Source of the DNA: G965216745 sp965216745
Lineage (GTDB): Bacteria; Pseudomonadota; Alphaproteobacteria; Rickettsiales; Anaplasmataceae
Assembly: GCA_965216745.1 (NCBI GenBank)
Contig: OZ244191.1
Span: 930,001-994,000 of the forward strand
DNA length: 64,000 nucleotides
Reading direction: 5' to 3'
Under the pieces are notes generated by a model. It was not told the DNA's origin and made no database searches. It worked only from the letters and a program-made list of their open reading frames with translations. Each line of letters opens with the position of its first letter. Position 1 is the stretch's first letter. The translations under genes and the position numbers were made by a program. Positions 1 through 7,935 of this stretch are shown piece by piece.

Positions 1-560
1 TAGCTGGCATACCTTCTGTTGTATATGGATATTTTGCAGTAACAATAGTATCACCTGCATTGCATAAATTTGGCAATATTATAGGAATCAACATATCACA
101 AGAAAGCGCTTTATGCTCCGGTATGGTGATCGGACTAATGATAATGCCTTTAATAGTATCTCTGATAGATGATGTTCTTCACGCAACACCGAAATCATTG
201 TATTATGGTTCTTTGGTACTTGGGGCCACCAAATCAGAAACTATTTGTTCAGTCATACTTCCAGCAGCATTTCCTGGTATATTGAGTGCCATATTATTAG
301 GACTATCCAGAGCAATAGGAGAAACAATGATAGTTTTAATGGCTACGGGACTGACGCCAAATTTAACAGCTAACCCTGTGGAACCAATCACAACAATGAC
401 TGTACAGATAGCCACGTTATTGACCGGGGATCAAACCTTTAGCAACACAGAAACACTCTCAGCCTACGCTATAGGCTTTGTATTGTTTATTATAACCTGG
501 ATACTAAATGTATTCGCTTTATCTGTAGTCAACAAATACAGGAGATCAAATCATTATTGA
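1..560 (+). CDS. pstC: Phosphate ABC transporter permease PstC (3' part)
   Basis: This is the C-terminal part of an inner-membrane permease of the high-affinity phosphate ABC transporter; the 5' end lies outside the window and the frame is open from base 3. Visible are the PstC/PstA opening AGIPSVVYG, the EAA cytoplasmic loop (LGATKSET followed by ILPAAFPGI) that contacts the ATPase PstB, and SRAIGETMIVLMATG. The ending VVNKYRR resembles alphaproteobacterial PstC more than PstA, which favours PstC. The matching ATPase gene pstB is far away near 48 kb, so the pst operon is dispersed. The gene converges on dnaN with only 6 bases between the two stops. PstA is the alternative. Confidence 0.8.
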   Translation, partial: AGIPSVVYGYFAVTIVSPALHKFGNIIGINISQESALCSGMVIGLMIMPLIVSLIDDVLHATPKSLYYGSLVLGATKSETICSVILPAAFPGILSAILLGLSRAIGETMIVLMATGLTPNLTANPVEPITTMTVQIATLLTGDQTFSNTETLSAYAIGFVLFIITWILNVFALSVVNKYRRSNHY

Positions 561-566
561 TTTGCC

Positions 567-1697
567 CTAAAGAACCATAGGCATAATTATAAAGAAATAG
601 TCCTTAGATTCAAAATCTTTGATGACAACAGCGCTTTTAGGCGTGTCAATTTCTATTACAACAATATCACTTTCTATCTTTTTCAAACAATCAAGTAAGT
701 AAGAATAGTTAAAACCTATCTCCAATTCAATTCCATGATATTCAACCTCTAAATCTTCTTCCACACTACTATTATCTGGCATATTACTAAATAACTTTGC
801 AATATTATTAGCAAGAATAAATCTTATTGCTTTGGATTTATCAGAATAAATTATACTAACCCTTTCAACTGACTCTATAAGTAAATCAACTTTGACTTTC
901 AAAATGTTAGAATTTTTTCTAGGTATAACTTTTTCATAGTCAGGAAATTTGGCAGCAATCAACTTTGAAACAATCGTAATATTTTGAAAAACAAATTTTA
1001 TTCTATTGATAGAATCATCTTTACCTACATCAATTTCCAATTTGCTATCTACAGAGATAATTTTCATTAATTCTCCAACTGTTCTCTTTGGAAGAATAAC
1101 CTCAATATCTACAATATCATTTATTGCATTACTTACACATGAAGCATATGCAAGTCTATGACCATTTGTAGCGACACAATCCAAATTATTTTTTTTTATT
1201 CTCAACAAACATCCAGATAAATTGTAACGTATGTTATCAGATGGTATTGCAAATACTGTTTTCTCCATCAAACGTAACATAGTATATCCAGGCACGCTAA
1301 ATCCATATGATGACTCACATTCCTCTAGTGATGGGAATTGTGTAATAGGCAAACATGGAAATTTAAATTTACAAGATCCAGCCTTTATAGTGCACTCTTC
1401 ATTTCCACCAATAATTTTTACTTTCCCTCTCACTTTACGTACAGCATCCCAAAAATTAAAAGCATTAACAGTAATCGAACCCTTCTTCATCACAGAAGCT
1501 TTCACACTAACTCGGATTGTTATATCAGTGTTGGAAGCAGTAAAAATAGATTCATCTTCCAAGGCATCAATCCTTATATTTGATAAAATCGGAACTATTC
1601 CGCGTTTGTCTGCTGCACCAATAACGCAACCAACAGAAGATAATAACTCAGACTGTTGAATGATTAACTCTATTAAACTTTCATTTTTTTCAGACAT
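567..1697 (-). CDS. dnaN: DNA polymerase III beta sliding clamp DnaN
   Basis: The ring-shaped clamp encircles DNA and tethers polymerase III, MutL, MutS and ligase. The product has 376 residues, the usual length, with three repeated clamp folds of about 120 residues. Recognisable stretches are GIVPILSNI near the N-terminus, NGHRLAYAS (the ATDGHRLA equivalent) in the middle, and the clamp ending FIIMPMVL (typically LMPMRL). ATG start at 1697. It is divergent from the exported protein at 1754 with 56 bases between them, so a shared promoter region is likely. It is not next to dnaA or recF in this window. Confidence 0.95.
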   Translation of the reverse strand: MSEKNESLIELIIQQSELLSSVGCVIGAADKRGIVPILSNIRIDALEDESIFTASNTDITIRVSVKASVMKKGSITVNAFNFWDAVRKVRGKVKIIGGNEECTIKAGSCKFKFPCLPITQFPSLEECESSYGFSVPGYTMLRLMEKTVFAIPSDNIRYNLSGCLLRIKKNNLDCVATNGHRLAYASCVSNAINDIVDIEVILPKRTVGELMKIISVDSKLEIDVGKDDSINRIKFVFQNITIVSKLIAAKFPDYEKVIPRKNSNILKVKVDLLIESVERVSIIYSDKSKAIRFILANNIAKLFSNMPDNSSVEEDLEVEYHGIELEIGFNYSYLLDCLKKIESDIVVIEIDTPKSAVVIKDFESKDYFFIIMPMVL

Positions 1698-1753
1698 GAG
1701 GTATAAGCTACATCAGTGCGTGCCTTAAGGCAAATATTAGGAGAAAATCAAAA

Positions 1754-2623
1754 ATGTACGCTAATCTATACTTTTTTATCTTTAGCTTGATTTTATTATA
1801 CTGCAACAATATTAATCAGGCATATGCAGATACTATACGGTCCCATTCAGAAGCAGAAGCACCATCTATAGAATTACACATGTCGTCAATAAGTGATATG
1901 ATCAATAGAGATAAGCAAGCATTAGAAAAAAAGAAATCCACAAATAATACATTAGATAAAAATCAAATTGATAAACAAAAAGAAATAAATCCAGAAATTA
2001 TAAAAAATAACATTGAAACAGAAAAAGATATAATAAGTACACCTCCTAAAAGTTATAAATATTTTAGAATACTGTCAAACAAATTAAAAAAAATAACGAA
2101 GTATAAAAATGATGATAAAACCAGTGTTCAAAAAGTTTTAGTGTCCGATATTGATGCATCAGATAACACAAAGTCCAGTCAAAAATCACTCTTTCAAAAA
2201 GATTCAAAAAATAAACCTAGAACTAATAAAAATGTGATTTCAACACACAATAAAAACAACATTGTCAAACAAGATGAAAGTATCAGTAAGCCAATTGCAG
2301 AGTTAAGAACCATTATTATTAATGATCATAAAATAAAATCAAATGATCAAAACGAAAAGCAAAATAACGCAACATTGCCTGATGATATTACTAATACAGA
2401 AAAGAATATCAAAAAAACAAATTCACAAAAAACAAAAAATTTGCAACAACAAAATAATTCAAAAAATAGCCAAACAATCAGTAATAATAAAATTCACATA
2501 AGTAAGTTAGAGGAAGAGTATAAGGAAATATCAAAAGACTTCAGTGCGTTAGAAGACGAAAATGGCAAAATGTTTTTCACAATTGAAGAAGATGACACTG
2601 TTGTTTTAATTGAGTCAAAGTAA
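1754..2623 (+). CDS. Asn/Lys-rich exported protein of unknown function
   Basis: A 289-residue protein that I do not recognise. It starts with a Sec-type signal peptide: a hydrophobic stretch at residues 4-19 and a likely cleavage after NQAYA (residue 25). The mature part is strongly hydrophilic and rich in Asn, Lys, Gln, Ser and Asp, with few hydrophobic residues, so it is probably largely disordered. The last 45 residues are acidic (KLEEEYKEISKDF, TIEEDDTVVL). An AGGAGA ribosome site lies about 10 bases before ATG. No membrane anchor is seen after the signal. It may be a periplasmic or secreted lineage-specific factor; no function can be assigned. Confidence 0.7.
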   Translation: MYANLYFFIFSLILLYCNNINQAYADTIRSHSEAEAPSIELHMSSISDMINRDKQALEKKKSTNNTLDKNQIDKQKEINPEIIKNNIETEKDIISTPPKSYKYFRILSNKLKKITKYKNDDKTSVQKVLVSDIDASDNTKSSQKSLFQKDSKNKPRTNKNVISTHNKNNIVKQDESISKPIAELRTIIINDHKIKSNDQNEKQNNATLPDDITNTEKNIKKTNSQKTKNLQQQNNSKNSQTISNNKIHISKLEEEYKEISKDFSALEDENGKMFFTIEEDDTVVLIESK

Positions 2624-2690
2624 TCTTGTTCAATACGCTCATATAAAATTCCGAATTGACAATTAAAACAATTACTTTAATATTTAGTGG

Positions 2691-4019
2691 ATGAATATTA
2701 ATCTGTTTTGGCTAGTCACATTTTTTTTGTTTGGCATACAGATACTTATAGGACTTTTATCCAGAAAAAAAAATAATTCTATTCAATCCTATTTCCTTTC
2801 TGATCGTAATGTTGGTTTTTTGTTTTTAACCTTCACTTTTGTGGCAACACAAGTTGGTGGTGGTGCAATTATAGGAAGCGCCGAAGCTTCTTATAAGTAT
2901 GGTATAATGGCAATACTGTATTCCAGCGGATTAGCATTAGGTTTTATAGTAATATCTATGGGCTTAGGGGAAAAACTAAGAAATATGAACATATCCACCA
3001 TTCCCGAAATATTTGAACATAGATATAATTCCAAGATTCTCAGGCAAGTAAGCTCTTTACTACTGATAATAACCAATTTCTTGATTATGGGTTCTTTATG
3101 TATATCGTTTAAAAAGCTTTTTGTTGCGATAGGAATAGAAAATGAAATAGTTTTTGTCACACTTTGGACATCTATAGTAATTTACACTGCATTGGGTGGT
3201 TTGAACGCTGTTATAAACACAGATATGTTACAAATTTCATTTATAATGATAGTATTCGGATTCATATTTTACAAACTACTTTTATATACAGAAATCAATT
3301 ATATAATGTTGTTTGACACCAAAAATCATTCATTACAGGAAAACTGGTCTAGCTGGATATTATCCCCTATGTTAATAATCATTATAGGTCAAGATATGGG
3401 ACAGAGGTGTTTTGCTGCAAAAAATTCCTCAGTTGTATCTTTATCTGCCATTTCTTCATCCATACTTATGATCGCAATCACTTTAGTTCCAGTAATCATT
3501 GGTATAGTAGCAAGTAAAAACTATCATTACGACAATATTTCTCTTGATAAATTAATTAATCTAGTTGTAGAAATATGCGATTCCCAATATATAGGAAGCT
3601 TGTTTGCTTGTGCCGTTCTGATGGCAATAGTTTCAACTGTCGATTCTCTATTATGTGCTATCAGCTCCAACATAATCATAGATTTAAATGTAAATCATAA
3701 ATCATCAAAAATAGTATCAGCATTAGTTGGAACTTCTTCCTTGTGTATGTGCTATTTCATATCAGAAATAATGCCTTTGATGCTATTTGCATACAAAATA
3801 TCGGTATGTTCATTATCATTACCTGTACTTTTAGGTGCTTGTAAAAACAAAAATAGTAGTACTAAATCAATTGCTCCATATTTGTCAATATGTTTTGGAA
3901 TTATTATATGCGTAATTTTTGAAGTCAATAAAATACCTAATGCAGAAATCTTCTCAATTTCATTTGCATCACTTTTATATGTTTCAGAATTTATTTATAA
4001 CAAAAAAATGAGAACCTGA
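2691..4019 (+). CDS. Sodium:solute symporter (SSS/SLC5 family)
   Basis: A 442-residue inner-membrane protein with about 12-13 hydrophobic helices, matching the SSS family that takes up proline, pantothenate, sugars or similar solutes with Na+. Family marks are SYFLSDRNVG after helix 1, FVATQVGGGAIIGSAE in helix 2, and GGLNAVINTDMLQ near residues 169-181, equivalent to the GG.kAV.wTD..Q signature. The substrate cannot be read from the sequence; proline or betaine is a guess from family frequency. It stands alone, 67 bases after the exported Asn/Lys-rich gene, in the same direction. Confidence 0.85.
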   Translation: MNINLFWLVTFFLFGIQILIGLLSRKKNNSIQSYFLSDRNVGFLFLTFTFVATQVGGGAIIGSAEASYKYGIMAILYSSGLALGFIVISMGLGEKLRNMNISTIPEIFEHRYNSKILRQVSSLLLIITNFLIMGSLCISFKKLFVAIGIENEIVFVTLWTSIVIYTALGGLNAVINTDMLQISFIMIVFGFIFYKLLLYTEINYIMLFDTKNHSLQENWSSWILSPMLIIIIGQDMGQRCFAAKNSSVVSLSAISSSILMIAITLVPVIIGIVASKNYHYDNISLDKLINLVVEICDSQYIGSLFACAVLMAIVSTVDSLLCAISSNIIIDLNVNHKSSKIVSALVGTSSLCMCYFISEIMPLMLFAYKISVCSLSLPVLLGACKNKNSSTKSIAPYLSICFGIIICVIFEVNKIPNAEIFSISFASLLYVSEFIYNKKMRT

Positions 4020-4121
4020 TAAATTTTTGCTTTATTATTAACAACAGACCTAATCAATTTCACATTGTACGTATCGTTGTTTTTGATATTTTGAACTAAT
4101 AAATTCTTTATATCATTGCGT

Positions 4122-4751
4122 TTATTTACCTATAAAACCAATACATACAAGAAAGATTTCTTTAGAGTCTTTGCGACTTGATTTAGGCTTAAAATATTTA
4201 ACACTAACGAACATAGATTTAAGAGATAACCATATTTTTCTTTCTTCAGATCCTTGTAAAAGCTTTATGGCTGCATTGCCTTTTAAACTCATAAACTCCA
4301 TAATAAAGTCTATAACAGCTTCACATAGAACAACTGATCGCAAATGATCAGCTTCTCTATGACCACAAGAACTGGGAGCCATATCAGATATAACAACATC
4401 TAACTTTGTTGATTTCAACATTTCTTGTATTTGAGACTTATCTAAAAGAAAATCACATTGAACAAAATCAACTTTATGTATAGGATCCATTGATTTCAAA
4501 TCTATAGCTATAGATTTCATTACTCCAGCACGGGAAACTACCTGAGACCAACTACCTGGAGATGAGCCTAAATCTATAACAAAGCTATCTTTATTAAACA
4601 AAGAAAATTTATCATTTATCTCAATTAATTTATAAGCAGCTCTGGAACGAAAGCCTTCTTTCTTAGCTTTCAATACATAAACATCATTAATATGACGATC
4701 TAGCCATCTAGTAGAAGAAATTTTCCTTCCCTTTGCAGTCTTAATTCTCAT
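4122..4751 (-). CDS. rlmE: 23S rRNA (uridine-2'-O)-methyltransferase RlmE/FtsJ
   Basis: RlmE methylates U2552 in the A loop of 23S rRNA, a late 50S maturation step, using S-adenosylmethionine. The 209-residue length is typical of the family. The SAM site is VIDLGSSPGSWSQV, and the catalytic K-D-K set is visible: AAYKL (Lys about 41), VISDMAPSS (Asp about 124) and AAIKLLQG (Lys about 164). ATG start at 4751. The gene lies upstream-adjacent to nothing transcribed with it closely: trcR on the same strand is about 75 bases away. Confidence 0.93.
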   Translation of the reverse strand: MRIKTAKGRKISSTRWLDRHINDVYVLKAKKEGFRSRAAYKLIEINDKFSLFNKDSFVIDLGSSPGSWSQVVSRAGVMKSIAIDLKSMDPIHKVDFVQCDFLLDKSQIQEMLKSTKLDVVISDMAPSSCGHREADHLRSVVLCEAVIDFIMEFMSLKGNAAIKLLQGSEERKIWLSLKSMFVSVKYFKPKSSRKDSKEIFLVCIGFIGK

Positions 4752-4825
4752 TTATAAACTAACAAGAAATACATTAAATACAACAATATGTCAAAGCATG
4801 TAACATAGTTGTATGATATTAGCAA

Positions 4826-5410
4826 TCAAGCGTTATCTCGTGTTTCATTAGACTCTTCAAGAATTTTTGCCCTTTTATATATCTCATCTTTCTCTTGAGC
4901 GACTTTTGCAGACAAAAGAGCATCTTCAAAATCCTCTGCATCACATAAACCCAATATCACAGGATCTCTAGGTCTTAAATTAGCAACATTCCAATAGGTC
5001 TTATCTTCTATTGATTTAATGGTTGGTATAGTAGTACAAACAAGAGCAGCTATCTGCTTGTGACTGAGAGGAGAATGCTTTAAAAGCCACATTATCGCAT
5101 CAGGTTTTGCTTTACGTCTAGCTATGGGAGTATACGAACCACGCTTTGCTTTCTTTTTCTTTTTATCGGGAAGTCTTTGTTCGACAACATTAACTACAGG
5201 CATCCGCGATTCATTTTCTTCGCATTTGGCTATCTCTTCTCTAGTCATTTCTCCTGTACTTATAGGGTCACAACCCACCATACATCCATCAACTGATTCA
5301 CCATCAGCTATAGATTGAACTTCCAATGTATGCAACCCACAAACATGAGCTATTTGATCAAAAGTCATTTTAGTATTATCTACTAACCAAACAGCAACAG
5401 CTTTAGGCAT
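4826..5410 (-). CDS. trcR: TrcR-like cell-cycle transcriptional regulator (DUF1013)
   Basis: An alphaproteobacteria-specific DNA-binding regulator, known as TrcR from Rhodobacter cell-cycle studies. Two helix-turn-helix-like halves can be seen: AVWLVDNTKMTFDQIAHVCG with HTLEVQSIADGE at the start, and PDAIMWLLKHSPLSHKQIAA with NLRPRDPVILGLC at the end, joined by a Lys-rich linker. I chose the ATG at 5410 (MPKAVAVW), because family members begin at this point; in-frame ATG codons further upstream (5428, 5452) would add 6 or 14 unrelated residues and lack a better ribosome site. Product about 194 residues. The family is a Rickettsiales/alpha marker for the window. Confidence 0.88.
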   Translation of the reverse strand: MPKAVAVWLVDNTKMTFDQIAHVCGLHTLEVQSIADGESVDGCMVGCDPISTGEMTREEIAKCEENESRMPVVNVVEQRLPDKKKKKAKRGSYTPIARRKAKPDAIMWLLKHSPLSHKQIAALVCTTIPTIKSIEDKTYWNVANLRPRDPVILGLCDAEDFEDALLSAKVAQEKDEIYKRAKILEESNETRDNA

Positions 5411-5635
5411 GCATAAAGAAGTGGACATAGAATAAACCGATAAAACAATCAAGTGAATATACTTCTAGCAATTTACAAGACCAAAGTCAATGTGAAGAAT
5501 ACTAATATAGTAATTATATTGGCTGTCTATGATTACACTCAACACTCAAGTAAATTTGAGTTAGTATAAAGTTAAGAAGAATCTAAAGATCATAGATAAA
5601 TTACTAGAAAACCATATCACTTAACACAATTCGAA

Positions 5636-7726
5636 TTACACAGTGATAAAAAAATTTGAAAGAACATCTGAATTCACACTAACACACATTTTTCTTCCAT
5701 CGGCTGAAATATATTTCTTACAACTCCCAATAGCAACATTCAACATAACATCAAAATTCTCGCATACATAACTAGAAATAACACCATATACCAAACTAAG
5801 ATCACAATCATTGAACAACAAATTTGATAACTCAATTAATATCTTCTGGGCATCAAAAGAATTTATTCTATAAATAGAACTTGGGACTGATTTCAGCATA
5901 ACAGCATTAAAACCAAATCTCTCAAAGAAAAATCCTATATTTTTAAAAGATTTAATATTACACATAATAGAGGAGAAATCACTTTCTTTCAAATCAATCA
6001 CGTAAGGCTTCTGCAAAAACGATATTTGATTGTCTTCTAATCTAAAGCGAACAAAACACTCTCTTAACACACTAACATTTATCAAGTAAGGATCTTTCTT
6101 GTCGAAAACAACTAATAAATATTTATCAAAAAAATTATAAACCAAATCACAATGTGAATTATTGTTTTCCATACCTTTAATATTTTTGGAATTAGATTTA
6201 TCTGAATTGCTTTTTATATGAAAACTGACATTCTGATTAACTTCACAATCATATAATGATTTTTTGACAGCCAAAGTATTATGATCACATTCTGTATTTA
6301 ATTTAATATCATTTTCATTCTTATGTTGAGATGGTACGTTTTCAACACCAGAAAAATCAATTTCATTATTCCCAACATCACTATTAATAATATTAGATTT
6401 TGTTTCACAAGACTTGATTTCACGAGAATCAACATCACTATTACTTTTGCAAAAATCATGTTTTAGATTATCAACACAATCAGCACCTTTATCTTTGAAG
6501 TCATCTTTATGACCACTTTCATTCTTCTGAAAAAAATAATAATTATTATAAGGAACAGACCCATTGGGTTTTTGCATCTTTTCCAACTTCAATTCATCAG
6601 AATTAATATCATTCAGAGCACTTAAATCACTATTATCCGATTTTTTGTGAATTGAATTAGAATTTTCAAGTGCAAAAGAAAATATATTAGATTTATTGTT
6701 TGTGTGCTTTTTATACTGTGATTTATTTATAGGATTCAAAGCATATTCTATAGCAGAAGATATACTTCTATTTATAAATGTACTATCTTGAAAACGAATC
6801 TCAGATTTTGTTGGATGAACATTGACATCCAGTTTGTCACATGGAACCTTTATATAGAGAACAGCAGCAGGATAATTAGAATATGATTGACAAGAATTTC
6901 TTATAGTTGATATTATCCCAATATCTCTTATGGGCCTTTTGTTGACCAATATATGTATTAGTTTACTATTGCTGTGATTGCATAAAGCAAGATAACCACG
7001 CAAAGATAAATAAAGAGAATCTTTTTTGATATGTATAGGCTCTTCTTTAATAGCACTCAAGCTTTTGATATCAGATATTCTATATAAATTTTTATCCATA
7101 TCAGACCTATTGGTAGGAATATAATCAATGACTTTCTTTCCATCATTAACCAATATGAAATGTTTTTCTGGATAACATAATGCCAACCTGTTGAATATAT
7201 CAATTATGTATTTATATTCTGACCTCTCAGTCTTTAGAAATTTCAATCTATTAGGTGTAATAAAAAACAAATCTCTTACATCCACTCTTGTCCCCAGTAC
7301 TGGAGCACATGGAGAAATCTTAATTTCAGATCCCCCATTACATTGAATTTGCCATCCATGATCTGAATTTTGCAGAGAAGAAGAAATTGTCACCCTGCTA
7401 ACAGAACATATAGAAGCTAATCCCTCTCCTCTAAAACCAAGAGTATTTATATCAATTAAGTTTTCGTCAATAAGTTTCGATGTAGCATTCCTAGTCATAC
7501 ATACTTCCAAGTCCTCTTTAGACATTCCTGAACCGTTGTCAGTAACACTAACTAATGTCCTCCCACCGCACTGTATTTCTGCGCTGATTTTAGAAGCACC
7601 AGCATCTATTGCATTTTCAACTAATTCCTTAAGAACGTTGGCTGGTCTTTCTATAACTTCACCAGCTGCTATACGGTTGATCACTAGAGAAGAAAGTTTT
7701 TTAATGGACAATATACCCCCCAACAA
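5636..7726 (-). CDS. mutL: DNA mismatch repair protein MutL
   Basis: The N-terminal GHKL ATPase is well kept: INRIAAGEVIERPA, ELVENAIDAGAS (catalytic Glu), DNGSGM and GFRGEGLASI. A long Asn/Ser/Asp-rich linker (roughly residues 345-515) leads to a weak C-terminal dimerisation domain. In that domain the endonuclease motif DQHAxxE is absent (the aligned place reads LLVVFDKKDPYLINVSV), and the C-terminal CPHGRP-type zinc motif is missing. The TTG at 7726 gives 696 residues. A second TTG at 7711, preceded by GGGGGG four bases upstream, is an equally good or better start. It probably recognises clamp and MutS but is not expected to nick DNA. Whether it is functional is uncertain. Confidence 0.9.
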   Translation of the reverse strand: MLGGILSIKKLSSLVINRIAAGEVIERPANVLKELVENAIDAGASKISAEIQCGGRTLVSVTDNGSGMSKEDLEVCMTRNATSKLIDENLIDINTLGFRGEGLASICSVSRVTISSSLQNSDHGWQIQCNGGSEIKISPCAPVLGTRVDVRDLFFITPNRLKFLKTERSEYKYIIDIFNRLALCYPEKHFILVNDGKKVIDYIPTNRSDMDKNLYRISDIKSLSAIKEEPIHIKKDSLYLSLRGYLALCNHSNSKLIHILVNKRPIRDIGIISTIRNSCQSYSNYPAAVLYIKVPCDKLDVNVHPTKSEIRFQDSTFINRSISSAIEYALNPINKSQYKKHTNNKSNIFSFALENSNSIHKKSDNSDLSALNDINSDELKLEKMQKPNGSVPYNNYYFFQKNESGHKDDFKDKGADCVDNLKHDFCKSNSDVDSREIKSCETKSNIINSDVGNNEIDFSGVENVPSQHKNENDIKLNTECDHNTLAVKKSLYDCEVNQNVSFHIKSNSDKSNSKNIKGMENNNSHCDLVYNFFDKYLLVVFDKKDPYLINVSVLRECFVRFRLEDNQISFLQKPYVIDLKESDFSSIMCNIKSFKNIGFFFERFGFNAVMLKSVPSSIYRINSFDAQKILIELSNLLFNDCDLSLVYGVISSYVCENFDVMLNVAIGSCKKYISADGRKMCVSVNSDVLSNFFITV

Positions 7727-7935
7727 AAAAAACTAATACATGATAGATATTATTAGCAAATAGTATCAATAACATAAGCATGTATCAACTTTCTCACTTT
7801 TTATTATAATCAACAAATAAAAAACAATAATCACAATTGTATATTAATATCTCATCCAACACTCAAGAGTATTGATATATTAATCAAAAGAGTTTAAAAT
7901 GAATGGATCTTATTATTATTTCATAACAGAAGCAA

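Noticed and set aside
1231..1659. 142-codon open frame antisense to dnaN
   Set aside because: Fully inside dnaN, no family wording, no ribosome site; a shadow of the beta clamp gene.
5540..5570. Short inverted repeat (actcaa/ttgagt) upstream of trcR
   Set aside because: Only six paired bases in AT-rich sequence; too weak to call an operator or terminator.
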